Below, in pieces: positions 1 through 8,421 of a stretch of 21,470 nucleotides of DNA. A program made the translations under genes and the position numbers. Below the pieces are notes generated by a model. The model saw nothing but the letters and a program-made list of their open reading frames with translations, was not told the origin of the DNA and made no database searches. The number at the start of each line of letters is the position of its first letter. The first letter of the stretch is position 1. The stretch spans positions 1-21,470 of the forward strand of contig PUNR01000062.1 of assembly GCA_003551805.1 (NCBI GenBank), in the 5' to 3' direction. This DNA is from Loktanella sp. Lineage in GTDB: Bacteria > Pseudomonadota > Alphaproteobacteria > Rhodobacterales > Rhodobacteraceae.

Positions 1-341
1 ACAAGATGCGGGTTTTTCAAGAAGAAATCTTTGGCCCTGTCGTGTCGGTAACGACCTTCAAGGACGAGGAAGAGGCGCTCGCGATTGCCAATGACACGAT
101 CTATGGCCTTGGTGCCGGTGTCTGGACCCGCGACGGCACACGCGCCTATCGTTTCGGCCGCGCGGTCGAGGCAGGGCGCGTCTGGGTGAACAATTATCAC
201 GCCTATCCCGCCCATGCGGCTTTTGGTGGATACAAGCAATCCGGCATCGGACGTGAAAACCACAAGATGATGCTGGATCACTACCAGCAGACCAAGAACA
301 TGCTGGTCAGCTATAACCCCAACAAACTGGGTTTTTTCTAA
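1..341 (+). CDS. Aldehyde dehydrogenase (acetaldehyde dehydrogenase type), C-terminal part
   Basis: This is the last ~112 residues of an NAD(P)-dependent aldehyde dehydrogenase. The reading frame is open from the first bases of the window (codons begin at 3) to TAA at 339-341, so the start and the catalytic cysteine lie upstream. Visible family marks are the EEIFGPV segment, whose Glu normally contacts the nicotinamide ribose, the segment AIANDTIYGLGAGVWTRD, and a C-terminal tail with PAHAAFGGYKQSGIGRE and DHYQQTKNMLVSY, ending KLGFF. That tail is typical of the AldB/ExaC/AcoD acetaldehyde dehydrogenases, which oxidise acetaldehyde to acetate in the cytoplasm. The exact substrate is inferred from this resemblance only. 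The gene converges on the RND pump gene, with a shared hairpin terminator between them. Confidence 0.93.
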   Translation, partial: KMRVFQEEIFGPVVSVTTFKDEEEALAIANDTIYGLGAGVWTRDGTRAYRFGRAVEAGRVWVNNYHAYPAHAAFGGYKQSGIGRENHKMMLDHYQQTKNMLVSYNPNKLGFF

Positions 342-360
342 AGACCGGACCGCGTAATTT

Positions 361-386
361 CAGGGCCCGTCTGGTGGCGGGCCCTG
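361..386. terminator. Bidirectional hairpin terminator between convergent genes
   Basis: A perfect 9-bp inverted repeat, CAGGGCCCG (361-369) and CGGGCCCTG (378-386), encloses an 8-base loop. It lies 20 bases after the aldehyde dehydrogenase stop and 6 bases after the RND pump stop on the other strand. On the plus strand it is followed by TTGC, and on the minus strand by AAATTAC. The U-tract is poor, so the terminator call rests on stem strength and position between convergent genes. Confidence 0.7.
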
Positions 387-391
387 TTGCA

Positions 392-3300
392 TCATGCTTT
401 CACGGATGTATCGCGCGACGATCCGCGCAATTCCTGTTCCAGAAATTCCTGCTCCCGCCGGCGCGGTGATCCGAAGGGTGCCAGTAGCAGATATGCCACC
501 GGCGTAAGATAAAGCGTCGCCAGTGTCGCCAGACCCAGCCCGCCGACCACGACCCAGCCCAAAGCCTCGCGCGCTTCGGCACCTGCACCGGATGACAGGA
601 TCAGCGGCACGCCGCCCAGCACGGTGGATGTCATGGTCATCATCACCGGACGCAGACGGATCGTGGCGGCCTGTTCAATCGCTTCGCGCACCTCGGCGCC
701 GGCATCGCGAAGTTGGTTTGCGAATTCGACGATCAAAATACCGTTCTTGGCCATGATGCCCACCAATAGCACCAGTCCGATCTGGGAATAGACGTTCAGA
801 CTGACGCCTGACAAAAGCAGCGCAAAAACCGCGCAGGCCAGACCGATCGGCACGGTTGCCATAACGACGATTGCTGAAATGAAGCTTTCGAATTGCGCGG
901 CCAGCACCAGAAACACGATCAGGATCGCAAAGCCGAAGACCAGCAGAATGCCCGCTGATGTTTCATCTAGCGTCGCCGCTTCGGCCAAGGGCAACAGGCG
1001 CTGATCCGGCGGAAGTATGTCGGCGGCCAGATTGCGTGCCTCGGCCAAGGCGCTGCCAAGCGGGAAATCGGGGGCCAGACTGGCGGTCACCTGGACCGCG
1101 CGTTGCTGGCTTTCGCGGCCAAGCTGTGGCGCGGTGGCGCGTTCTTCCAGCGTGATAAAGGATGAAATAGGCACGATCTGGCCGCTGTCGGACCTGATAA
1201 AGGTTTGTTCAAGATCACCGGGGTCACGCACGGGGGTGCGGGTGGACAATAGCTGGATGTCGAAACTGCGGTCATCGATGAACACATTGCCGACGGTGTT
1301 GCCATCCAGCAAGGCTTGCAGCGCCTCGCCCAGACCGTCGATATTGACGCCGATATCCGATGCGCGTTCACGGTCGATTTCGATGCTCAGCTGTGGCTGG
1401 CTTGTTTCAAAATCCAGCGTCACGCGGCCAAAGCGAGGATCGGCATTCATCGCATCGACCAGCGCCTGCCCGTTATCGGCAAGGTCTTCGTAATTGCTAC
1501 CAAGCAGCGCAAAGCTAAGCCCGCGCCCCGCGCCACGGATACCCAGAGAATTGGGCTGGATTGCAAAAGCGCGCACACCGATGATGTCGCGCAGACCGGC
1601 GTTGATCTGCCCCACGATGTCCTGCTGCGATCTTTCGCGGTCCGCCCAGTCGGCCAGCGTCATCACCATGAAGGCGCGGTTATCGCTGCCGCCAAGACCA
1701 ACGATGGAAAACAGGTTCGTCACCTCGCCGCTGTCGCGCAGCGGGCGGATCACGGCCTCAATCTCGCGGACTTTGCTGTCGGTGTAATCCAGTGAAACGC
1801 CTTGTGGCCCTGACACGCTGAGCAAGGCAACGCCGCGATCTTCGGGCGGGGTCAGTTCCTGACGGATGGATTGTGACGCCAGATAGGCCGTCGCGCCAAA
1901 CAGGATCGCCGCCAGAACCACGGCGCTGGGCATAGCCAGCGCGCCGCGCAGGGTTTTGGCATAGACCGTCGACAATCTGGTGCCAAACCGCCCCAATAAA
2001 TCAGGGCGCGCGTCCTGCGGTGTGGTGCGCAGCAATTTGCTCGCCAGCACAGGACACAAGGTCAGCGCCACGAAAGACGACAACAAGACCGCCATCGCCA
2101 ACGTAAATCCGAATTCGCGGAACAAGCCCCCGGCCTGACCGGGCAGGAAAGACAGAGGGATAAAGACAGCGGCCAGTGTTGCAGTGGTCGTCACCACGGC
2201 AAAGAACACCTGCCGCGTGCCCAGCACCGCTGCCGCCCGCGCGCCAAGGCCCTGACTACGGCGGCGGACGATGTTTTCCATCACAACAATGGCGTCGTCG
2301 ATCACCATACCTGTCGCCAGTACCAGCGCCAGCAAGGTCAGGATATTGACCGAAAAGCCCACGATATAAATTGCCGCAATCGTCCCGATCAGCGCCACAG
2401 GCAGGGTGATCGCGGGGATCAGCGTGGCCCGTGCATCGCGCAGGAACAAAAAGATCATCGCAATCACGATAATCAGCGCCAGACCAAGGGTTTTAAGAAC
2501 CTCGGTGACTGCGCCGCCGACAAAAGTCGCCTCGTCCGACGTCACAAAGATACGCACGTCATCGGGCAGGATCTGCTGCAATTCTTCGACAATCGCAGTC
2601 ACGTTGCGCGAAATGTCGAGCGTGTTGCTTTGCGCCTGCCGGATGATGCCAAGGCCGATGCCGGTTTCATCATTGGCCCGCAGGATCGTTTCGCCGGGTG
2701 CTGGGCCAAGCGTGACGCGTGCCACCTCGCCCAGCCGGATATTGCCGCGCAGGATCAATTGCTCAAAGGCTTCAGGCGTGGCGACGTTAGCCGTGGTGCG
2801 AACCTGAATGCTTTGCCGTTCGCCGGACAGGGCCCCTGCGGGCACATCCAGTGACACATTGCGCAAGGTGTTGCGCAGATCGGCAAGGTTCAGGCCACGC
2901 GCAGCCAGTTCCAGCATATCGATATCGACACGAAAAATCGCTTCACGATTGCCAAAAATCTGCAGATCGGCGACGCCGGGGGCGGATATCAGGCGATCTT
3001 CGACCAGATCCTCGACCAAGCGGGTCAGATCCTGCACCGACCGGCTGGGTGATGTGACACTGATCCGCATCACGGCGTCAGCGTCGCTGTCGGCCTTTAC
3101 GATGCGCGGTTCATCCGCATCGGCAGGCAACGCGTTGCGGATACGCCCGATGGCATCACGAATATCGGTGGCAGCCACGTCGATATCGGTGCTGTCGGTA
3201 AATTCCGCTACTACACGCGATCGGCCAAAGCTGGAACTTGATGACAGGTTTTCCACACCTGACACACGCCCCACCGCACCTTCGATCCGGCTGGTCACTT

Positions 3301-3565
3301 CGCGGTCAATGGTTTCCGGCCCTGCGCCGCCAAACTGCGTCGTGACAGTGATAACAGGACGATCGACGTTGGGCAGTTCGCGAACCTCGACGGCAAACAG
3401 CCCCGCGATCCCCGCGATGACGACCAACGCGCTTAGCACAAAGGCAAGGATCGGGCGGCGCACAAACAGCGCTGTGCCGGATTTGCCTGCCTCGGTCGCA
3501 TCGAAATCGTCGGCGTCGGTTGCGCCGTTGTTGCGGTCTGTCTGGGGCGGGGTGGCATCCTGCAT
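392..3565 (-). CDS. RND-family multidrug efflux pump, inner-membrane transporter (HAE1 type)
   Basis: Proton-driven inner-membrane pump of the AcrB/MexB superfamily, about 1057 residues, the usual length. A hydrophobic first helix (about residues 38-60) follows FVRRPILAF. A large periplasmic loop follows, then a helix bundle with the paired aspartates of the proton relay in GMVIDDAIVVMENI (about 423-424) and, near the C-terminus, the relay lysine in LVGIMAKNGILIVEF. The TAA of the upstream adaptor gene lies about 18 bases before this ATG, so the two are co-transcribed. The start is ambiguous. AGGAG lies 10 bases before the ATG at 3565 but only 4 before an in-frame TTG at 3571. I prefer ATG. 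The first ~30 residues are an acidic, polar cytoplasmic extension not usual for the family. Substrates cannot be predicted. No TolC-type channel gene is adjacent. Confidence 0.95.
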   Translation of the reverse strand: MQDATPPQTDRNNGATDADDFDATEAGKSGTALFVRRPILAFVLSALVVIAGIAGLFAVEVRELPNVDRPVITVTTQFGGAGPETIDREVTSRIEGAVGRVSGVENLSSSSSFGRSRVVAEFTDSTDIDVAATDIRDAIGRIRNALPADADEPRIVKADSDADAVMRISVTSPSRSVQDLTRLVEDLVEDRLISAPGVADLQIFGNREAIFRVDIDMLELAARGLNLADLRNTLRNVSLDVPAGALSGERQSIQVRTTANVATPEAFEQLILRGNIRLGEVARVTLGPAPGETILRANDETGIGLGIIRQAQSNTLDISRNVTAIVEELQQILPDDVRIFVTSDEATFVGGAVTEVLKTLGLALIIVIAMIFLFLRDARATLIPAITLPVALIGTIAAIYIVGFSVNILTLLALVLATGMVIDDAIVVMENIVRRRSQGLGARAAAVLGTRQVFFAVVTTTATLAAVFIPLSFLPGQAGGLFREFGFTLAMAVLLSSFVALTLCPVLASKLLRTTPQDARPDLLGRFGTRLSTVYAKTLRGALAMPSAVVLAAILFGATAYLASQSIRQELTPPEDRGVALLSVSGPQGVSLDYTDSKVREIEAVIRPLRDSGEVTNLFSIVGLGGSDNRAFMVMTLADWADRERSQQDIVGQINAGLRDIIGVRAFAIQPNSLGIRGAGRGLSFALLGSNYEDLADNGQALVDAMNADPRFGRVTLDFETSQPQLSIEIDRERASDIGVNIDGLGEALQALLDGNTVGNVFIDDRSFDIQLLSTRTPVRDPGDLEQTFIRSDSGQIVPISSFITLEERATAPQLGRESQQRAVQVTASLAPDFPLGSALAEARNLAADILPPDQRLLPLAEAATLDETSAGILLVFGFAILIVFLVLAAQFESFISAIVVMATVPIGLACAVFALLLSGVSLNVYSQIGLVLLVGIMAKNGILIVEFANQLRDAGAEVREAIEQAATIRLRPVMMTMTSTVLGGVPLILSSGAGAEAREALGWVVVGGLGLATLATLYLTPVAYLLLAPFGSPRRREQEFLEQELRGSSRDTSVKA

Positions 3566-3583
3566 CTGCAATTTGCTCCTGAT

Positions 3584-4795
3584 TTAGATATCGGGGTTGG
3601 TTCCGTCCGGCTGGATTTCTGCGGCCTGTTCATCCGCGCCATTCACCTGCCGCGTTTCAGTGATATTGACCGCAGCACCGGGACGCAGGTTTTGCACACC
3701 TTCAAGTATCACACGGTCATCTTCGGACAGATCGGCACGGACCAGCACAGCCTCGTCCCGGCGCTGGACGATGTCGATGCTGACGCGGCGGACCGTGTCA
3801 TCATCGCCAACAGCCCAGACGAACGACCCGCGCCTGTCCCATTGCACGGTCAGCGGATCAATGGCCGGATACGCTTCGCCCGGCAAAAGAACGGTCACGC
3901 GAAAGGCCATGCCGGGGCGCAGGCGATCATCGCTATTGTCAATTTCGCCTTCTATCCGCAAGGCGCGGTTGTCTTGGCTAACGCGTGCATCGACAGCGCG
4001 GACCACACCTTCGGACAGGTCTGTGGGCCGTGATAACGGGCTGATTTCAAAGCGGTCGCCTGCCGCGATCAGCCCGACGAGCCGTTCTGGTACTTCAAAA
4101 TTGATCCGCAGCCGCGCGCGGTCGTCCAGCCGGGCAATTTCGGTGCCAGCGTTGATCTGGTTACCCGGTTCTAGCGAAAGCAGCCCGACATATCCGTCAA
4201 AAGGCGCGCTGATCTGGCGACGGGACAATTCGAATTGCGCCTCGCGCAGGTCCAGTTCTGCCTGACGTAGCGACAGCGCCGCATCGTCAATCTGCACATC
4301 GGTCGCGGTGCCGCTGTCGCGCAAGCGGGCCACACGATCAGCCCGCGCCTGTGCATCCTGCAAGGCAATTTCTGCCCGGTTGATCGCAAGACGTTGTGGC
4401 TCTGCATCGATTTCGGCGATGAGGTCGCCACTTGTCACGCTGTCGCCTGACTGGACATGCAGGGCCGTCAGCCTGCCACCGACATCCGGTGTAAGGATCA
4501 CGCTGCGCAACGCCTCGGCCGTGCCGATGGCGCCCAAGCGGTCACCGTATTCGACAAAAGTCACCTGCTGCGCGATCACGCGTTCAGCCCCACCACCGCC
4601 GCCAAAGGGCGGACCGCCGCCGCCCTGCGCACCATTGGCCGGCGCTTCGGCGACAGGGATGCCAAGCGATTTCATAGGTTCCCATAGACCCGCACGGTCA
4701 AGGATCGGCTGCGACGCGGGCAGGAAGATGGCCCATCCCAGAACGGCAGCCAGAAACAGGGCGACCCAGACGAAAGCTGTTTTTGCAAGTTTCAT
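3584..4795 (-). CDS. RND efflux periplasmic adaptor (membrane fusion protein)
   Basis: A 403-residue adaptor that would bridge the RND pump encoded 18 bases downstream and an outer-membrane channel. It begins with an uncleaved-looking signal anchor (MKLAKTAFVWVALFLAAVLG). A Gly/Pro-rich linker follows at about 56-69. Next come a biotinyl/lipoyl-like half motif (about 96-130), a short alpha-helical hairpin rich in A, Q, R and E (about 132-192), the second lipoyl half with ISAPFDGYVG (about 195-204), and beta-barrel and membrane-proximal domains to about 375. The frame stays open upstream to 5059, but that part runs through the neighbouring glycosyltransferase gene in another frame and has no adaptor character. 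The ATG at 4793-4795 gives a normal N-terminus. Its Shine-Dalgarno sequence is weak (GGA seven bases upstream). Confidence 0.93.
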   Translation of the reverse strand: MKLAKTAFVWVALFLAAVLGWAIFLPASQPILDRAGLWEPMKSLGIPVAEAPANGAQGGGGPPFGGGGGAERVIAQQVTFVEYGDRLGAIGTAEALRSVILTPDVGGRLTALHVQSGDSVTSGDLIAEIDAEPQRLAINRAEIALQDAQARADRVARLRDSGTATDVQIDDAALSLRQAELDLREAQFELSRRQISAPFDGYVGLLSLEPGNQINAGTEIARLDDRARLRINFEVPERLVGLIAAGDRFEISPLSRPTDLSEGVVRAVDARVSQDNRALRIEGEIDNSDDRLRPGMAFRVTVLLPGEAYPAIDPLTVQWDRRGSFVWAVGDDDTVRRVSIDIVQRRDEAVLVRADLSEDDRVILEGVQNLRPGAAVNITETRQVNGADEQAAEIQPDGTNPDI

Positions 4796-4830
4796 GGCGA
4801 TCCAATGTGAGAAAATTGAAATGTAGGCTA

Positions 4831-4857
4831 GGAAATACCCCGAATGGTTCGGAAATA
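4831..4857. promoter_or_regulatory. Candidate operator upstream of the efflux genes
   Basis: The 101-base gap upstream of the adaptor gene holds two copies of GGAAATA (4831-4837 and 4851-4857) exactly 20 bases apart, about two helical turns. Between them sits a perfect inverted repeat CCGAA-TGG-TTCGG (4840-4852) overlapping the second copy. Arrangement and position, 36-62 bases before the start codon, fit a regulator site, but no regulator gene is adjacent and I cannot name the protein. Confidence 0.35.
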
Positions 4858-4896
4858 AAGAGATACACGCGATTTTTACCGCACGCGCTTGAAGAA

Positions 4897-5934
4897 TTAC
4901 GTTTTGACCTGCGCACGGCGCATGGTGAAAAGCCGTTGCAGCAAATCCTGCTGGATGTTTTTCGGCAGCGCAATTGTGGGCTGGGATTGGAGGATCCGAG
5001 CATACAAATAAAACATATCGGAATCCGTCATCAAAGACTGTATCTTGCGTTTGCGCCATTCAACGCCATCAGCGTGAAGCGCGCTGATTACCGGATCATC
5101 CATTAGGGCGGCGACTGCATCAGCGGTCGGCTGACGGTGGCGCAGGATCGATTTGTCCTCGACCTCATTCAGGTTGCGGTCCAACCAATAGGCCAGATCA
5201 ATGTTATCGTCAGAATGGTTGGGCTTGCCGCGCGCGCACTTGACCAGAAAGCTTTCGACTGCGCCCAAAGCATAGTGATTGATCTGCGCCAGTTTATAGC
5301 GCGGTTTCTGGTGCAGCATAACAGTGCCACGGACGGCATGGGTTCTGTCGCCGTTGTCATCGATCCAGATACGAGGGGTGCGGGTGGCGTCTTGGGCAAA
5401 CTTGGGCTGGTGGATGCCCAGCTTGATATCGGGGCTTGTGTTGCGAAAGATTGTCTTGAACTGGACAGCGCGCCACGGCCAGATCATCTGGTCGGGTGCG
5501 GCTGCGGTGAATTGGTCCATCATCAGGCCGTCTGTGAACTTTACCTGTCCGTTTGCACCAAACATCCGCCATGTCAGCATGAAACCATCCGCATCGGGCT
5601 GAACGGCGATCAGGTCGTCAAGACGGCCCGCCCCTGCGTGGATATTTAGAAATTCATCAACGTCAGTGACGAAAACCCACTCTGCCTTTTTCACCGCGGG
5701 ATGATTGGCCGCTCGTTTCAATGCGGTCCATTGTACGGGTTTCTTGCCGCGGCGCGGGTTGGGGATGTGGTGCACGATACCCATCTCTTGCAACCGATCA
5801 AGGATCAGGTCGGTGCCGTCTTCACAATCGTTGGTAAAAACCACGAAATCGGTAAAGCCGATGCTACGATGGTAAGCGACCCATTCAAGGATGAACGGCG
5901 CTTCGTTGCGCATGGTGGTCACGATCGTCCGCAT
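4897..5934 (-). CDS. Family 2-like glycosyltransferase (Glyco_tranf_2_4 type)
   Basis: A 345-residue soluble glycosyltransferase of the GT-A fold. The N-terminus RTIVTTMRNEAPFILEWVAYH is the nucleotide-binding beta-alpha unit typical of the Glyco_tranf_2_4 family. FTNDCEDGTD (about 33-42) follows. The metal/nucleotide-sugar binding DxD motif is DVDEF (Asp91 and Asp93). The downstream INHYALGAVESFLVKCARGK segment is shared almost word for word with the C-terminal domain of the divergent protein at 6095-8404, so the two are paralogues. Donor and acceptor are unknown. The longer frame to 5991 was rejected because the ATG at 5932-5934 starts the domain directly and has AGGA five bases upstream. 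It ends 101 bases before the efflux adaptor on the same strand, with no functional link evident. Confidence 0.87.
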   Translation of the reverse strand: MRTIVTTMRNEAPFILEWVAYHRSIGFTDFVVFTNDCEDGTDLILDRLQEMGIVHHIPNPRRGKKPVQWTALKRAANHPAVKKAEWVFVTDVDEFLNIHAGAGRLDDLIAVQPDADGFMLTWRMFGANGQVKFTDGLMMDQFTAAAPDQMIWPWRAVQFKTIFRNTSPDIKLGIHQPKFAQDATRTPRIWIDDNGDRTHAVRGTVMLHQKPRYKLAQINHYALGAVESFLVKCARGKPNHSDDNIDLAYWLDRNLNEVEDKSILRHRQPTADAVAALMDDPVISALHADGVEWRKRKIQSLMTDSDMFYLYARILQSQPTIALPKNIQQDLLQRLFTMRRAQVKT

Positions 5935-6094
5935 GGCTGTCCTACTGGTAATCACTGTGCGGACCATGTCCGAAGCGTGCGCCAATGTCACGCTCTGGCC
6001 TGCAGTATGGTGGCCTGCGGTTCTGCAACCTTGGGGCCTGTCCAGCGCTGGGCCGATCCGTTATACAGACAGCGGTATTGATATAGGTTCCGGA
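5935..6094. promoter_or_regulatory. Divergent intergenic region between two glycosyltransferase genes
   Basis: These 160 bases must hold promoters for both the minus-strand transferase and the plus-strand glycan operon. Visible structure includes a perfect 10-bp palindrome CCAGCGCTGG (6042-6051), an inverted repeat CGGAC-CAT-GTCCG (5960-5972), a direct repeat TGGCCTGC (5996-6003 and 6011-6018), and an AT-rich patch TTATAC...GATATA (6061-6086). I could not find a -35/-10 pair with acceptable spacing on either strand, so no promoter is pinned. Confidence 0.4.
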
Positions 6095-8404
6095 ATGAAC
6101 GATTTTCCGTCGGTTTTATGGCGTACACAGCAGGCGGTATCCGTGCCGGTCGCTGACGGTGTTGTGGATGTCATCGCGGCGCTGCCGCTGGGCAAGGACG
6201 GGCAGATTGCACGGCTTTATCTGGGTGCGCTGCCCGAAAAAACGATGTTGAATCCGGACGGTACCGGCGGTGTCGTCTGGTCGCGCGTCGTTGATGGCGC
6301 ACCGGTGGTTGATGTCTTGCGCCGTGATGACGGGACAGTACCTGCGCCGCTATATGGTGCCGATGAAATAGTGTCAGTGACACCCGATGAAACCGAGCTT
6401 TTTGCGGGGCGGAACGTTGTTCTGGGCCATTGCAATGGCGAAACCGCCGCAGATATCCGCGATTGGCTGGTCTGGCATCAGCAGCACCACGGTATGACCG
6501 GGGCTCTGATTGTGATGCGCGGTACACCTGGTGTTGCGGCACAATGTGCCGACGCGCTGATCGCGCTTTTACGCGATGATCCTGCTGCGGCGGCGCAACT
6601 GGCGTCCTGCCAGATCGTGATTGCCGATTTTGACAGACCGCTGGGGGATGCGATCAAAGGGCACGAAACACATCCGATGAATGCACCTGACGCGCCCGGC
6701 AAAGACAGAATGACCGCGCCGCCCGCCGATGCATGGCTTGCGCCGTTGTCCTACAAGCTGCTGTTTGATCTGCTGCGTCAGCGATATCTGGTCTCTGCCA
6801 ATGCGGTTGCCAATCTCGAGGTGATGGACCTTGTGTCTGGCAAGGGTGACGGTGAAACGATGTTCACGGCGGCCGCCAAGGCACCTATGGGGATTATTGC
6901 GCTGCGCGGGGTCGAGGTTTACCCTTGGGGTCTGCGCAAGAATGCCACGCCTGCCTTTAGCGATCACATCTGCAAAAGGTTTGACGCCGGATCGTTTTGT
7001 TGGCGCTGGTGTGTTGCGCCTGACAGGTTGCCGGACGGCACAATCTGGATGGAAACACGGGTTCTGGGTGCCAAATCTGCGGTTCAGGCTTTGGGGTTCC
7101 ACCGGTTCATGGCCTTGCGCTATGGGCGGATGGACGATGTAAGTATTGGCCAGATCGTCCCGAAAACCAGCCTTGTCGAAGACCCCGACCTGCTCGCGCG
7201 GGCGCTGGATGCTGGCGCTGACCCCTTGCGCCCACCTATGGATCTGCCAGCCGAGGCGCGGATCGACAAATCGGGTGCGCCTTTGGGCAATAAGGTTGGT
7301 ATTGTGACCACGATGAAGAACGAGGGGCCGTTCATTCTTGAATGGTTGGCTTATCATCGCGCCATCGGGATCAAGGATTTTCTGATCTACACCAATGATT
7401 GCACTGACGGCACTGATACTTTCCTGCAACTGCTGGACAGCAAGGGACTGTGCCAATGGCGCGATAACCCGTATCGCGCAAGCGGGATGAAGCCACAACA
7501 TGCCGCCCTTGATGCGGCCAATGACGAAGATCTGGTCAAAAACTGTGACTGGGCGATCTGCATGGATGTGGATGAATACATTGCCATACATACTGGTGAC
7601 GGCACGATGCAGGCGCTTTTTGATGCTGTGGGCGACGCCAACCTGATTTCGCTGACGTGGCGGCTGTTTGGTAACAATGACATCGACGCGTTTGATGACG
7701 GGTTTATCACGCAGGCCTTTAACCGCTGCGCGCGCGAATACGCCAACAAGCCACATCAGGCATGGGGTTTCAAAACGCTTTATCGCAATGTCGGATTGTT
7801 TCGCAAAATGGGCGTTCACCGGCCCAAAGGATTGCTGCCGACAGCGGTAGACCGGATCAACTGGGTGAACGGGTCGGGCAAACCGATTCCGAAAACTGAA
7901 TGGCGCACGGCGTGGCGGTCACATTCGGGGACCTTTGGTTATGAACTGGTGTCGCTGAACCATTACGCTGTCCGGTCCGCCGAAAGCTTTCTGGTGAAAC
8001 GGGACAGGGGCCGTGTGAACCATGTCGACCGCGATCAGGGCATGGCGTATTGGTTCCGCATGAACCACAACGTCGTCGAAGACCGACGCATGGAACGGAT
8101 GTTACCTGCTTTGCAGGCTGAATATGACCGGCTTTTGGCCGATCCCGATATCCGTGCCGCCCATGACGCTGCCGTTGCCGCCCACAAAGCCAAGATTGCC
8201 GAGCTTAAGCAGCAGCCGAAGTATCAGGCCTTTCATGCCGAACTGACCAGTGCGCGTTTGCGCAAATTATCAACCTTGCACGGGCATTTTGGATCAAACG
8301 TCTATCTTGCCGGTCCGCAGGTCATTCCCGATGATATCGTCGATCAATCACCCGATAGCGATTTTTTCTTTACGGTGGATGCAGTCGATGAAACACAGCA
8401 TTAA
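6095..8404 (+). CDS. Tandem glycosyltransferase: degenerate N-terminal copy plus active-looking GT2-type C-terminal domain
   Basis: A 769-residue protein. Residues 400-690 form a Glyco_tranf_2_4-type transferase: GIVTTMKNEGPFILEWLAYH, IYTNDCTDGTD, DxD motif MDVDEY (Asp491 and Asp493), and LNHYAVRSAESFLVKRDRGR. This domain is close to the divergent gene at 4897-5934. Residues 105-345 look like a diverged second copy. NGETAADIRDWLVWHQQHHG aligns with the NEGPFILEWLAYHRAIG region, and GIIALRGVEVYPWG with the LISLTWRLFGNN region, but no DxD is present where one is expected. That copy may be a structural or acceptor-binding domain (inference). The open frame extends upstream to 5891 across the divergent gene. 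The ATG at 6095 was chosen because the extension has odd composition and AGG lies 8 bases upstream of this ATG. It is the first gene of a four-gene operon. Confidence 0.87.
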   Translation: MNDFPSVLWRTQQAVSVPVADGVVDVIAALPLGKDGQIARLYLGALPEKTMLNPDGTGGVVWSRVVDGAPVVDVLRRDDGTVPAPLYGADEIVSVTPDETELFAGRNVVLGHCNGETAADIRDWLVWHQQHHGMTGALIVMRGTPGVAAQCADALIALLRDDPAAAAQLASCQIVIADFDRPLGDAIKGHETHPMNAPDAPGKDRMTAPPADAWLAPLSYKLLFDLLRQRYLVSANAVANLEVMDLVSGKGDGETMFTAAAKAPMGIIALRGVEVYPWGLRKNATPAFSDHICKRFDAGSFCWRWCVAPDRLPDGTIWMETRVLGAKSAVQALGFHRFMALRYGRMDDVSIGQIVPKTSLVEDPDLLARALDAGADPLRPPMDLPAEARIDKSGAPLGNKVGIVTTMKNEGPFILEWLAYHRAIGIKDFLIYTNDCTDGTDTFLQLLDSKGLCQWRDNPYRASGMKPQHAALDAANDEDLVKNCDWAICMDVDEYIAIHTGDGTMQALFDAVGDANLISLTWRLFGNNDIDAFDDGFITQAFNRCAREYANKPHQAWGFKTLYRNVGLFRKMGVHRPKGLLPTAVDRINWVNGSGKPIPKTEWRTAWRSHSGTFGYELVSLNHYAVRSAESFLVKRDRGRVNHVDRDQGMAYWFRMNHNVVEDRRMERMLPALQAEYDRLLADPDIRAAHDAAVAAHKAKIAELKQQPKYQAFHAELTSARLRKLSTLHGHFGSNVYLAGPQVIPDDIVDQSPDSDFFFTVDAVDETQH

Positions 8405-8421
8405 AGAAGTATGAGTTGGTT

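Noticed and set aside
2808..3587. 259-residue frame antisense to the RND pump
   Set aside because: Ser/Arg-rich shadow of a well-supported gene, with no domain signal.
4796..5059. Upstream extension of the adaptor frame, giving 491 residues
   Set aside because: The extra 88 residues overlap the glycosyltransferase gene in another frame and lack secretion or adaptor features. The ATG at 4795 starts a typical membrane anchor.
5891..6094. Upstream extension of the tandem transferase frame, giving 837 residues
   Set aside because: It crosses the start of the divergent transferase gene and has Trp/Val-rich, atypical composition. The ATG at 6095 has a ribosome site and a sensible N-terminus.
5935..6094. 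A definite sigma-70 promoter for the glycan operon (for example TTGGGG at 6031 with TTATAC at 6061)
   Set aside because: The spacing is 24 bases, too long. No alternative pair had acceptable spacing and matches.
6569..7819. 416-residue frame antisense to the tandem transferase
   Set aside because: Shadow frame opposite conserved transferase codons. No motif or ribosome site makes it credible.
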